From NCBI GenBank assembly GCA_035294305.1, contig DATGLD010000032.1:1-21375 (forward strand): a DNA stretch of 21,375 nt. The letters are read 5' to 3'. A program made the translations under genes and the position numbers. Below, in pieces: positions 1 through 8,234 of the stretch. Position 1 is the first letter of the stretch. Each line of letters starts with the position of its first letter. The notes beneath the pieces are model-generated. The model was given only the letters and a program-made list of their open reading frames with translations, was not told where the DNA came from and made no database searches. This DNA comes from DASRBN01 sp035294305 (lineage in GTDB: Bacteria; Chloroflexota; Ktedonobacteria; Ktedonobacterales; Ktedonobacteraceae).

Positions 1-462
1 CCAGATATCAGAGCCAAGCAGTCCCTCAAAACCACCCCCACGCTCATGTGGAATGGAGGCCGTCACAATGACCGCTGATGGCAAATGGATAGAACCGGTA
101 CTCCAATTGGATATCGACACCGGCGTCGCCTGCTGCACACCTCCAATCCCGCTGATTGCCTGGCTGGAACCTGTGACTTGCAGCCCGAACCGCCTGACCA
201 GAGACGGCGCAATTAACGAGATGCTGGCACCGGTATCAAGCGCGAAAGTAAACGGCCCGTGACCATGAATCATGACGGGCAGCAGCACAACCGTGGCATT
301 GTCCTGGCCTTTCACCACCTTCACATTTACCGTATACGCCTGGCTCTGGCTGCCTGAAGTGGTTGTGATAGTAGGCCCGCTACATGCTGCCACGAAGAGC
401 ACGATGATTACCACACCGCACAATACACAGGCCATTCTCAGAATATTTTTACTCTCATTCAT
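1..462 (-). CDS. Lipoprotein with retropepsin-like aspartic protease domain (C-terminus outside window)
   Basis: Reading the minus strand from ATG at 462 gives 154 uninterrupted codons to the window edge. The N-terminus is a lipoprotein signal: a hydrophobic stretch followed by the lipobox VAAC (Cys 27), so the mature protein is probably lipid-anchored outside the membrane. Around residues 72-76 there is F-x-L-DTGAS, the active-site signature of retropepsin-like/gag-polyprotein-type aspartic proteases; such single-domain proteases usually act as dimers. A later GxxGVQQ segment and the GLLGSD near the edge also fit that fold. A GAGGT-like ribosome site lies about 6 nt upstream. A TATACT -10-like box on the minus strand (555-560) could be its promoter. 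The substrate is unknown. The start and domain are clear; the length and remaining domains cannot be seen. Confidence 0.8.
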   Translation of the reverse strand, partial: MNESKNILRMACVLCGVVIIVLFVAACSGPTITTTSGSQSQAYTVNVKVVKGQDNATVVLLPVMIHGHGPFTFALDTGASISLIAPSLVRRFGLQVTGSSQAISGIGGVQQATPVSISNWSTGSIHLPSAVIVTASIPHERGGGFEGLLGSDIW

Positions 463-554
463 CGTTTACCTCACGAATTACTGGCTCTACTGGTTGCCCT
501 GATTGCTTCCTCAATTGAGACTTCGGCCTTCCGATCTCCTGGTTCTCCTAAACT

Positions 555-560
555 AGTATA
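555..560 (-). promoter_or_regulatory. Possible -10 box for the lipoprotein protease gene
   Basis: The minus strand reads GTATACTAG here, a good -10 hexamer (TATACT), about 90 nt upstream of the protease start. No convincing -35 is visible. The same nonamer occurs on the minus strand at 12773-12781 upstream of the Cas4-like gene. Confidence 0.35.
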
Positions 561-635
561 CGATAGAAGCGCTACTAAAGCGTCATGAGCACGCCTCGAA
601 AACCCAGGAGAGGAACCAGCCGGCGATTATACGTA

Positions 636-657
636 TGCTATAATGCCAACGGCATTA
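636..657 (+). promoter_or_regulatory. Extended -10 promoter with overlapping operator-like dyad for the GH13 gene
   Basis: TGCTATAAT at 636-644 is a perfect extended -10 element (TGnTATAAT); no good -35 is seen, which extended -10 promoters tolerate. It is overlapped by a perfect 7-bp inverted repeat, TAATGCC (641-647) aac GGCATTA (651-657), placed where a repressor would block RNA polymerase. The expected start of transcription is near 651, leaving a leader of about 65 nt before the GH13 ATG at 717. The operator role is inferred from symmetry and position only. Confidence 0.55.
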
Positions 658-716
658 GCAGATGGGGGCCGCGATTCTTCGCTGCCTGTACAGAAAGAAA
701 GTGAGAAAGTAAAACT

Positions 717-2600
717 ATGCCCGCAAGCGTATGGCATCCAGATATTCAGAGCGCTATGGAAAGCGCGCGAACGCGAACTCGCAGGCAAATTATGCTGGAC
801 AGGCAGAATATCGAAATTGCGCCACCGTTTCCCTCGCCTCAGGACTGGCGCGACTCGTGGATTTATTTTCTCATGCTCGACCGCTTCAACAATCCCACTG
901 CACCACCGCGGCAGATGCCTTATGATAGTATCTACGGGCAATTCCAGGGTGGTACCTTCAATGGCGTGCGAGAGCAGCTTCCCTATTTGAAGAACCTGGG
1001 CGTGGGAGCAATCTGGCTCTCCCCAGTTCTCAAAAATTGCCAGTATTCGCAGGGCAGCTATCACGGCTACGGTATTCAGGATTTCCTACGCATCGAGCCG
1101 CGCTTCGCCTCAAGTCCCGATACGGCCGAGCAGGAGCTGCGTGCGCTGATTGACGCCGCCCATGCCCTGAATATCTATGTCATCTTCGATATCGTACTCA
1201 ATCATACCGGCGATGTGTTCGCTTACCAGTGTCGTCCCGGCGATTCCGTGTGCTCCTCGTCTGAAGGATCGGAGGCCGCATATAGCGCGACAACCTATCC
1301 CATTCTGTGGCGCGACGAACATGGCAACGCCCGCCAGGACTGGCCTGTTGCTGAAGAAATCCAGAATCCACCACTCGATGCCGCCATCTGGCCGGCAGAA
1401 CTGCGCTTCAACGCTTATTTCCGGCGGCAAGGCCTGCCCGACCCGAACGGCGATCAAACCATCGGTGACTTCGCCTCGCTTAAGCAAATGCTGACTGGCG
1501 ATCCCAATCTACAGATTGCGTTGATCCGTGCCTACCAGTACCTGATCGCGCGCTTCGACATCGATGGTTTCCGCATCGATACCTTAAAGTACATCGACCG
1601 CGGCTTTGCCCGTCTCTTTGGTGACGAAATGCGCGAATTCGCGCTCAGCATCGGCAAGAAAAACTTCTTCACCTTCGGGGAAGTCTATGACAGCGAGGAC
1701 AAAATCGCCGCTTTCATTGGCCGCAATACGATGGATACTGAGGCAGGCGATTTAATCGGCGTGGACGCCGCCCTCGATTATCCACTTTTCTACAAACTTC
1801 CCGGAGTCTGCAAGGGAGAGTTGGCTCCGAGCGAGGTTGTTGGCATGTACGAGTATCGCAGGCAGGTCGAGCATACTATCCTGAGTACCCATGGCGATGC
1901 CAGCAACTTCTTCGTGACGTTTCTGGATAATCACGATCAGACGCATCGTTTCTACTATCGTCCCGCAGACAGCCCAGCCCAGTATGACGACCAGGTCACG
2001 TTGGCTCTGGCCTGCCTATTTTCTTTGCAGGGCATTCCCTGTGTCTACTATGGCACCGAGCAGGGACTGCACGGCAGCGGCAACGCGCCGGAGGCAGTTC
2101 GCGAGGCATTATGGGGCAAACCGGGCGCTTTCGATACGGGCTCAAAGTTTTACGCAGCCATCAAGAATATCGCGAGCGTGCGAGCCAACCAGCCAGCTTT
2201 ACGCTATGGACGGCAGTACTTCCGGCCCCTTTCCGGCGACCACACAGTTTTCAGCGTCTCTACCCTGGCGCCCGGTGTGCTGGCATTTTCTCGTCTCTTG
2301 AGCGATCAGGAAGTGGTTATTGTCGCCAACGCCGGTATTCAGGATACCATCTCGCTTGCCATCGTCGTCGACGCCACCATCAATACTATAGGCGCATCTT
2401 ACCAGGTACTGTACAGCAACAAATCCAACTTTACACCTCCCGGTCCCGTGACACAAAGCGGCGAGGAAGTGGTTGTTTACGAAGTCGATGGCACAGTTGG
2501 GCAAGGGCCGGTAAAGTTCATTACCGTCACACTGCAGCCGCTGGAGGTACAGATTCTTGGGCAAAGCACACCTGCAGGCCTCACGCCACTTCCCCTGTAG
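717..2600 (+). CDS. GH13 alpha-amylase-family glycosyl hydrolase
   Basis: A 627-residue enzyme of the alpha-amylase family (GH13), which hydrolyses or transfers alpha-glucosidic bonds. The conserved regions appear in order: DIVLNH (158-163), GFRIDTLKY (284-292, nucleophile Asp 288), FTFGEVYD (319-325 area, acid/base Glu 322) and FLDNHDQ (402-408, Asp 404). These lie in a (beta/alpha)8 barrel at about 45-490, followed by a beta-rich C-terminal domain at about 500-615. No signal peptide is visible, so it is probably intracellular, acting on imported oligosaccharides; exact specificity (alpha-amylase, neopullulanase, trehalose-related) cannot be told. The ATG at 717 has only a weak purine-rich ribosome site. 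It ends 28 bp from the convergent transporter gene, whose family carries sugars, suggesting a shared role. Confidence 0.92.
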   Translation: MPASVWHPDIQSAMESARTRTRRQIMLDRQNIEIAPPFPSPQDWRDSWIYFLMLDRFNNPTAPPRQMPYDSIYGQFQGGTFNGVREQLPYLKNLGVGAIWLSPVLKNCQYSQGSYHGYGIQDFLRIEPRFASSPDTAEQELRALIDAAHALNIYVIFDIVLNHTGDVFAYQCRPGDSVCSSSEGSEAAYSATTYPILWRDEHGNARQDWPVAEEIQNPPLDAAIWPAELRFNAYFRRQGLPDPNGDQTIGDFASLKQMLTGDPNLQIALIRAYQYLIARFDIDGFRIDTLKYIDRGFARLFGDEMREFALSIGKKNFFTFGEVYDSEDKIAAFIGRNTMDTEAGDLIGVDAALDYPLFYKLPGVCKGELAPSEVVGMYEYRRQVEHTILSTHGDASNFFVTFLDNHDQTHRFYYRPADSPAQYDDQVTLALACLFSLQGIPCVYYGTEQGLHGSGNAPEAVREALWGKPGAFDTGSKFYAAIKNIASVRANQPALRYGRQYFRPLSGDHTVFSVSTLAPGVLAFSRLLSDQEVVIVANAGIQDTISLAIVVDATINTIGASYQVLYSNKSNFTPPGPVTQSGEEVVVYEVDGTVGQGPVKFITVTLQPLEVQILGQSTPAGLTPLPL

Positions 2601-2618
2601 GGACAGCGGCTGGTCCCT
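2599..2618. terminator. Weak hairpin between convergent genes
   Basis: AGGGAC (2599-2604) and GTCCCT (2613-2618) form a 6-bp stem with an 8-nt loop, overlapping the GH13 stop codon and lying just before the convergent transporter stop. There is no T-run on either side, so a terminator role is only suggested by location. Confidence 0.3.
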
Positions 2619-2628
2619 GTCCTCGTTC

Positions 2629-4620
2629 CTACAGGACCTGTTCCCATTCCCCTGTCTGGCCGTCACCATTCATCAGGCCGTATCGCCTGACCAGCTCCTT
2701 CCTCGACATCCATACCTCCTGCGGATACGTTCCATACGTTGTTCCTCGCAGGAGCCTGCCAAGGCCACTCTCGTTGTAGAGGACCAGCAAACCTGTCATG
2801 AAGAAGCGATCGAGCCAGGCGAGCAGATTTCTGGGGCGTTCGCGTATGGTAAACCCCAGGCGAGGGGTTACACGGCTCAGTAGCGTAATTCCTAAGAACG
2901 CTTTCAGATCAGGAGGAAAATCGGGTTCTTGCGACCAGGCGGCCAGCGCCTGTAAATCCTGTTCGACCATACGCAGGATATCCCAGGGACCGGCATGCCG
3001 CGCTTTCTCGAGTAGCACGCGATTGCGAAAGTGCAATTCGCCAACCAGGTCTCCCTTTTGCACATGCACTCCATCCGGCAGGTCTATCGGACGGCCCTTA
3101 TACCGGGTGATATGCAATTGAAAGAGGCCATTGGTCGAATGAGGTACAGGTCTGGCATGCCAGATGTAGAGCGTGAAGCGCTCCCAGATGGGCCAGAAAC
3201 GCAAGAAACCACGTGCCTTGCCTGCTCGTGTCTGGAATGCCAATCGCCATCCGAAACTCACTCGCCGGCGAGCTGGACGCGGATGACGAACAGTTACCGT
3301 TTTCTGTTTTTCCTGCACTTTAAGAATGAAAACGGCGCCCAGGATCAGTACGAAAGCAGCAAACCCAAAAACGATACGATAGCCCAGTTGGGCCTGTCCA
3401 AAGAGATTGGCAAGCGCAATGACGCCACTACCCAGTACGGGAGCAATAATGGCGGGCAATGTCGAGGAGGCGTTCCATATGCCCAGGTCCTTGCCAACGG
3501 TATTCAGCGATGGCAGCGAATCGATGGATAAGGCCCAATCAACGCTCGTATAGGCCCCATAGCCCAGTCCAAAGAGCACGCCCAGTGGCCAGAGTATGAC
3601 TATACCTATTCCGGGGAGGACAACGAATGCCAGCGCCGCCAGCGCCATGCAGACTGTAGCCAAGCACACAATCAGGACCCGCCCAACCCGATCAGAGAGG
3701 ATACCCAATGTGAAGGCGCTGACGACTGCCCCAAGTAAGGCAAGTACGGCCACAGCAGCGGTCGTCTGAATAAAGTTGGAGATATGCACGACATTGGCAA
3801 AATAGTACTCGATAAAGGTCATGAACAGGGTCAGGCCCATCATCACGAAGAAACGCGTGAGAAAGACCCAGGCAAAGTTGCGATCCTTCCATGGCGCCAG
3901 CCAGTTATGCTGTATCCAGCGGCGCAACTGGAATGTCTCAACATGCTGCCCCTGTAGCCGTCTTAGCGGAACCTCGTGCACTCCGAGGACCGTTATTGCT
4001 ACGCCCAGCAGCAATATAATGCTGGTCAGAACATAGAAAATAGTCGCGCCCTGTTGAATAGCGCCTCTATCTATCGAACTCAGGCTGATCTGGCCCAGCA
4101 GCCAGGCCGCCAGTATGAGGCTGCACACATTGCCGAGAATAGACATCAACCCCAGGTATCCTGATGCCTCGCCACGCTGGTCCTGTGAAACAAGGTCCGG
4201 GATCAGGCTTTGATAGCCGGCAGTGCCGATATTGCTGGCAAACTGGAAGATCACCAGGCCAGGCACGAAGACGGCAAGGTTGTGCGCGAAACCGAGCATG
4301 AGCGCGCCAAGCACCATGGCCAGACCGCCGGCCATGATATACGGCCTGCGGCGTCCCCATGCAAGATGGGTATGATCGGACAGCATACCGATCAGAGGTG
4401 GCACGAACAGTGTCATAATGGCGCCTACGGTGGTGATCCAGCCAAGGAACGCCGCCTGCTGCGCGCTTCCTACCTGTCCCGGCGCGACGAATAACAAAAT
4501 TTGTGTGGGGATCACGATGGGCAGGAGGGCGGCATTTTGGAAGTTCAAAGAGAACCAGAGCGAGGTGAGCGTGAACTGTTCACTGACGCTTAGCCGGTGT
4601 TGGTGTTCGTGCAAATCCAT
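2629..4620 (-). CDS. MFS sugar-type transporter fused to a C-terminal YkoP-like domain
   Basis: Residues 1 to about 440 form a 12-helix major facilitator carrier. The loop between helices 2 and 3 has GMLSDHTHLAWGRRRP (about 78-93), the signature of sugar:cation symporters (GPH/SUC-SLC45 type). The last ~190 residues (from about 471) are not membrane: they begin RFWPIWERF and contain LHITRYKGRPIDLPDG and KGDLVGELHFRN, matching the YkoP-like domain seen alone in Bacillus YkoP or attached to other proteins. The fusion is unusual. The minus-strand frame opens upstream to a TTG at 4671, with ATGs at 4638 and 4620; 4620 is chosen because an AGG lies 6 nt upstream and the other starts lack one. It converges with the GH13 gene, so oligosaccharide uptake is plausible. 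The transported sugar is unknown. Confidence 0.8.
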   Translation of the reverse strand: MDLHEHQHRLSVSEQFTLTSLWFSLNFQNAALLPIVIPTQILLFVAPGQVGSAQQAAFLGWITTVGAIMTLFVPPLIGMLSDHTHLAWGRRRPYIMAGGLAMVLGALMLGFAHNLAVFVPGLVIFQFASNIGTAGYQSLIPDLVSQDQRGEASGYLGLMSILGNVCSLILAAWLLGQISLSSIDRGAIQQGATIFYVLTSIILLLGVAITVLGVHEVPLRRLQGQHVETFQLRRWIQHNWLAPWKDRNFAWVFLTRFFVMMGLTLFMTFIEYYFANVVHISNFIQTTAAVAVLALLGAVVSAFTLGILSDRVGRVLIVCLATVCMALAALAFVVLPGIGIVILWPLGVLFGLGYGAYTSVDWALSIDSLPSLNTVGKDLGIWNASSTLPAIIAPVLGSGVIALANLFGQAQLGYRIVFGFAAFVLILGAVFILKVQEKQKTVTVRHPRPARRRVSFGWRLAFQTRAGKARGFLRFWPIWERFTLYIWHARPVPHSTNGLFQLHITRYKGRPIDLPDGVHVQKGDLVGELHFRNRVLLEKARHAGPWDILRMVEQDLQALAAWSQEPDFPPDLKAFLGITLLSRVTPRLGFTIRERPRNLLAWLDRFFMTGLLVLYNESGLGRLLRGTTYGTYPQEVWMSRKELVRRYGLMNGDGQTGEWEQVL

Positions 4621-4737
4621 TCCAGACCTGAGTTCCATCCCAATTTCAGAACATTGTAGCAAGTAATTCAATGATACAACATGTTTTTGGAAAGCGGAAA
4701 CGCAACTCAGGAATAGGTCTGCAGTATCGAATTCCTT

Positions 4738-5962
4738 TCAGGTGCTCAGACCCCTCAAAACGGTCTCCCGCACCACCCCATCTATACCCTCCTCCAGGCT
4801 AATCCCACCAGCGCGTAGATACTGTAGGAAATGCTCGATAGCAATGCGCAGTTCGTCCAGCAAGCCGGCATTCAATTGAACACCAGGCTCCCACCACCAG
4901 CGCGCAATTGTCCAGATGCCCTTTTCCAGGCGCGAATCGACACGCGCTATAAAGCGGTCGCCGTAGAAGACGGGCAGCACATAATAGCCCCATTTGCGCA
5001 GGTGCTCAGGCTTGTACACTTCCCAGACATAATCAAAATCAAAAATCTGGCGGACGGTCTTGCGGTCCCACAACAGACTATCGAGCGGCCCCAGAAAGAC
5101 GACGCGGGGTTGCGGCAGAGGTGCATCTAGCAACTCCAGCAAACGGGTTGGCATGTAATAGGGCCACTTTTTTTTCTCCCACCAGTATGGGTGTAAGCAC
5201 GCCGGATTCCACCAGTTGCAGCCGCGCCAGGTTACCATCCGCGGCACTGCCATATGCGCTCCTGATGGATGGGTCACCTACCTCTTGCAACAGGCCCACC
5301 GAGTAATGGCGCTGTTCCACAATCCAGCGATGGTAGGCTTCAACATCCAATAACGGCGCGGCCCGAAAATGCTCCGGCGGGATAACACGCTCGGGCCGGT
5401 CATAGTAATGGCGCCCGGCCTGCCGGTGGTGCGTGACCAGCAGACCGGACACCCACATTGCGCGAATGGCGCGTTTCGTCCTGGTCAGACCCGACCACGA
5501 GCCGGCAGGCGCGATACGCACGCGGTCCTCGAATTCCAATGCAGAAAGCGGCCCCTGAGCGTCGATTGCCGCCAGGATGGATGCGGCAATCTCTGTATCC
5601 TTCTCCAGAATTTCATCATCGTGATACGGGCGATACCTCTCGCGAATCAAAGCGCGCTTCGGCCAATCGCTCACCGGCACCAGGCACGCCTGCTTGTCCC
5701 AGGCATCATAGATCAGGCGATCACTATATGCCGCCTTCTGCCAATCATCGACCTGGTAGCCAGGAACACGCGCCTGAAAAACCAGATCAGGATTGCGCCC
5801 AAGGGGATTGAGCGGGTCATACTGCACTGTGCGTAACCGGTCAATTACCCCCACAATATGTGTGGGCCGGAAATGATATGTAGCCAGAAAACGACGCGCC
5901 TGTTCGCGAGAGATATGTATTGTACCCGTTAACCCTCCTGAGCGAGAAAGGAATTTCACCAT
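4738..5962 (-). pseudogene. YcaQ/AlkZ-family DNA glycosylase, frameshifted at an A8 run
   Basis: Two overlapping minus-strand frames together encode one winged-helix protein of the HTH_42/YcaQ family, DNA glycosylases that unhook alkylated bases and interstrand cross-links. The first frame (5962 to about 5170) carries the N-terminal half, with VQYDPLNPLGRNPDL at 46-60; its Q-Y-D fits the QxD catalytic motif reported for the YcaQ branch. The second (to 4738) carries the C-terminal signature FLGPLDSLLWDR and WGYYVLPVFYGDR. They join at an A8 tract (T8 on + at 5168-5175): seven A's would give one continuous reading frame of about 408 residues. This may be a sequencing error, a true mutation, or a slippery site. 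The ATG at 5962 has AGGA 6 nt upstream. It lies 27 bp after the ClbS-like gene, so is probably its operon partner. Confidence 0.85.
5168..5175. other. Homopolymer T8/A8 at the frameshift of the YcaQ-family gene
   Basis: Exactly eight T's on the + strand (A8 in the mRNA). Removing one base joins the two halves of the YcaQ-family reading frame; the amino acids on both sides (VGEKK then WPYYMPTRLLELL) then form a normal family sequence. Confidence 0.85.
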
Positions 5963-5989
5963 GATTTTCCTGACACTTCTTATTCAATC

Positions 5990-6487
5990 TTACCTGGCCT
6001 TGCTCAACCACTCCTGTATTGATTGCAGGTGTTCCTGATAATGCTCGTATGTATTGCCGGCAACGAATACCCACAATGCATTGCCTTTCATCCAGGCGAA
6101 TCGCTGTGGGTCAAACAGGTCTTCGTCGCTTAATGCCTGAACCGCGTCTACAACCTGCCGGTACGTGGTACGAAAATCGGCCTGCACATCATCCAATGGA
6201 CGTACTTTATTTTGTTCGTAGAAACGCGCATTCATCGTATCCGTATCCCCATCGCCAGTAAACCCTTTATCCGCAGGCTCTTCGTTGCGTATGGCGGCTT
6301 GCAGGTGAATCAGCAGGTAACGCTGCCAGGCGGCTAAATGCGCCAGAATATCTTTAACGGACCAGTCTCCGGTTACACCGGGCGTAGTCATTTGCTCCTG
6401 ATTTAGTAATGCCAGAGCAGTTTGCAGCGTTGTGTAACCACCGTTGATTTCGTCGAGCAACCTGGCTTTGTTTATTGTTGTCGCCAT
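5990..6487 (-). CDS. ClbS/DfsB-family (DinB-like) four-helix bundle protein
   Basis: A 165-residue protein typical of the ClbS/DfsB family within the DinB-like superfamily: N-terminal INKARLLDEIN, then GDWSVKDILAHLAAWQRYLL with the conserved His-x3-Trp helix, and an aromatic/His-rich C-terminal part (NTYEHYQEHLQSIQEWL). ClbS itself hydrolyses the cyclopropane warhead of the genotoxin colibactin; many relatives are uncharacterised and may be metal-free hydrolases or thiol-linked enzymes. The frame opens at a GTG (6505), but GGAG lies 8 nt before the ATG at 6487, so that start is chosen. It sits 33 bp after the isochorismatase-like gene and 27 bp before the YcaQ-family gene, all on the same strand. 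Its pairing with a cross-link glycosylase makes a genotoxin-protection role attractive but unproven. Confidence 0.82.
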   Translation of the reverse strand: MATTINKARLLDEINGGYTTLQTALALLNQEQMTTPGVTGDWSVKDILAHLAAWQRYLLIHLQAAIRNEEPADKGFTGDGDTDTMNARFYEQNKVRPLDDVQADFRTTYRQVVDAVQALSDEDLFDPQRFAWMKGNALWVFVAGNTYEHYQEHLQSIQEWLSKAR

Positions 6488-6520
6488 CAGCATTTCTCCT
6501 TTCACACCGAAAATAGCACC

Positions 6521-7060
6521 TCAAAATACTATCTCATCTGCCGGCTTGACTCTAATACGATGCCCACCTGCGCCGAAGCCATCCAGAATCTGGTTATGGT
6601 AGTCTATTCTTTGGGCAGCTGTAAGCACCGCTCCATCATAATCCTCTGTAGTGTGCGCGTCCTTGACCAGTGTTACATCGTATCCCATGATGGTTGCGCG
6701 CCGGACAGTCGTATCGACACAATATTCCGTCTGGCCGCCGGCCACGATAAGGTGTTTGATGCCGCGCGCTTCCAATTCTTGCTGCAATGTGGTGTTATAA
6801 AATGAGTCTGATGCGCGTTTATGCACAACCGGCTCGCCTTCCTGGGGTGCAATGGATGGATGAATTTCCCAGGCCGGTGTATTCACTTCGAGCGGATATC
6901 CTTCCGGCTCATCATGTTGAACGTAGATCACCGGCATGCCGCTGGCCCTCGCTCCCGCAAGCAACGTCACGATATTATCCAGCACTTCCTGACCCCGGTA
7001 TCCCGGTTCAATAATCCCTACTTGCGTATCGATGATGACTAATGCGGTATCTTCTCTCAT
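6521..7060 (-). CDS. Isochorismatase-family cysteine hydrolase
   Basis: A 179-residue alpha/beta hydrolase of the isochorismatase superfamily. The catalytic triad is visible: Asp 11 in LVIIDTQ, Lys 81 in VVHKRASDSFYNT, and the nucleophile Cys 114 in GGQTEYCVDTT. Members cleave nicotinamide, isochorismate, N-carbamoyl amines and similar amides; nothing here fixes the substrate, and the short form resembles generic cysteine hydrolases. The start at 7060 (ATG) has a strong AGGAG 8 nt upstream; a longer TTG start at 7084 lies on top of that ribosome site and is disfavoured. It is the first gene of a three-gene minus-strand operon (with the ClbS-like and YcaQ-like genes) and is divergent from the WYL regulator. 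Confidence 0.88.
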   Translation of the reverse strand: MREDTALVIIDTQVGIIEPGYRGQEVLDNIVTLLAGARASGMPVIYVQHDEPEGYPLEVNTPAWEIHPSIAPQEGEPVVHKRASDSFYNTTLQQELEARGIKHLIVAGGQTEYCVDTTVRRATIMGYDVTLVKDAHTTEDYDGAVLTAAQRIDYHNQILDGFGAGGHRIRVKPADEIVF

Positions 7061-7124
7061 TCGTATTGCTCCTATCTTTCTCAATTATCCTCTTCTGCTA
7101 ACCATGTTCATTGGACTCACTATC

Positions 7125-7154
7125 TTGAGTTTAACATAGAAAGAGGTTATAATC
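7125..7154 (+). promoter_or_regulatory. Sigma-70-like promoter of the WYL regulator gene
   Basis: TTGAGT (7125-7130) and TATAAT (about 7149-7154) are separated by roughly 18 bp, about 20 nt before the TTG start at 7176. It lies in the 115-bp divergent gap with the isochorismatase operon, so a regulator bound here could affect both sides. Confidence 0.6.
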
Positions 7155-7175
7155 GGCCCTGATTACAGGATATTT

Positions 7176-8153
7176 TTGAACGAAAGTCTAATCAGCATGT
7201 ACTTCCCAGCCACTCGCGTACTCACCATACTGGAACTACTGCAATCGCGCCAGGCACTGAGCGGCCCTGAGCTGGCCGAGCGCCTGGAAGTCAATACGCG
7301 CACAGTACGCCGCTATATTACGATGCTGCAAGACCTGGGCATTCCTGTCGAGGCCGAACGTGGACGCCATGGCGCTTACCGGCTGCGGCCCGGCTTCAAG
7401 TTGCCGCCGCTGATGTTTACCGAGGACGAAGCCCTTGCTCTTACCCTGGGACTGCTCGCGGCCCGCCGACTTGGATTGACCGCCGCTGCCCCCGCCGTCG
7501 AAGGCGCGCTTGCCAAGATTGAGCGCGTGCTGCCTCTCACCCTGCGCCAGCGCGTACAGGCCATCCAGGAAACACTGATCCTGGATTTCCCTCAAACGGG
7601 TGCAACACCCAGAAGCCAAGTGCTGCTGACATTAAGCGCTGCCGCCCAGCAATGCCACCGCGCCTGGCTGCGCTATCTCTCCTGGCAAGGCGAGGAAACG
7701 GAACGCTCCGTCGATCTCTATGGTCTGGTCTATCGGGGCGGGTACTGGTACGCGGTCGGTTACTGTCACCTGCGCCAGGGATTGCGGGTGTTCCGGCTGG
7801 ATCGCATTTTACACGCCGAGGTGCGCGATGAAACCTATACGCGCCCAGACGATTTCGATGCCCTGGATTATGTGATGCGTTCGATTGTACAGGTGCCTGC
7901 TACCTGGTCCATCGAGGTGCTGCTAGAAACAACATTAGAAGAGGCACGCCAACATGTGCCGCCGGTCATCGCTACTTTAGAGAAGGCGCCCGAAGGAGTG
8001 CTGATGCAATGCTCCGTTGGCAATCTCGGCTGGATCGCGCACTTTCTGGCCGGCCTGGATTGTTCCTTTGTCGTGCGCAATCCACCTGAATTGCGTGATG
8101 AATTGCGGAAACTCGCCGAGAAGTTAACCCTGATTGTCGAACGTACACAGTAG
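7176..8153 (+). CDS. WYL-domain transcriptional regulator (YafY/DeoR-type HTH)
   Basis: A 325-residue regulator with an N-terminal DeoR-like winged helix (about 14-70: ILELLQSRQALSGPELAERL, then NTRTVRRYITMLQDLG as recognition helix) and a WYL domain (about 155-215) with GGYWYAVGYCHLR and FRLDRI, followed by a WCX-like C-terminal extension. WYL domains sense ligands, often nucleic acids or nucleotides; family members control DNA-damage responses (PafBC) and phage-defence loci. The TTG at 7176 has AGGA 5 nt upstream; the ATG at 7197 fits family starts but lacks a ribosome site, so the start is uncertain by seven codons. It is divergent from the isochorismatase/ClbS/YcaQ operon, its most likely target. 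Its stop codon lies in the left arm of a perfect inverted repeat. Confidence 0.9.
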   Translation: MNESLISMYFPATRVLTILELLQSRQALSGPELAERLEVNTRTVRRYITMLQDLGIPVEAERGRHGAYRLRPGFKLPPLMFTEDEALALTLGLLAARRLGLTAAAPAVEGALAKIERVLPLTLRQRVQAIQETLILDFPQTGATPRSQVLLTLSAAAQQCHRAWLRYLSWQGEETERSVDLYGLVYRGGYWYAVGYCHLRQGLRVFRLDRILHAEVRDETYTRPDDFDALDYVMRSIVQVPATWSIEVLLETTLEEARQHVPPVIATLEKAPEGVLMQCSVGNLGWIAHFLAGLDCSFVVRNPPELRDELRKLAEKLTLIVERTQ

Positions 8154-8234
8154 GGGCGCGAGCTTGCTCCGCCCAGGTATAGCATTCGTTTCCTTGTTGT
8201 AGATGGGCGAGGGCGGAGCAAGCTCGCGCCCCTA
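8151..8234. repeat. Perfect 24-bp inverted repeat between convergent genes
   Basis: The arms at 8151-8174 and 8211-8234 are exact reverse complements (24 of 24 bases), beginning TAGGGGCGCGAGC and separated by a 36-nt loop. The left arm starts with the stop codon of the WYL gene and the right arm directly abuts the stop codon of the small minus-strand gene. It can fold into a very stable stem-loop in either transcript, so could act as a two-way transcription barrier, or be a REP/MITE-like dispersed palindrome. No T-run follows either arm. No second copy is present in this window. Confidence 0.85.

Noticed and set aside
53..502. Two plus-strand frames at the window start
   Set aside because: They lie opposite the continuous minus-strand lipoprotein protease frame, which has a lipobox, DTGAS motif and ribosome site.
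627..1064. Minus-strand frame of 145 codons over the GH13 start
   Set aside because: It overlaps a clear GH13 gene and has no recognisable features.
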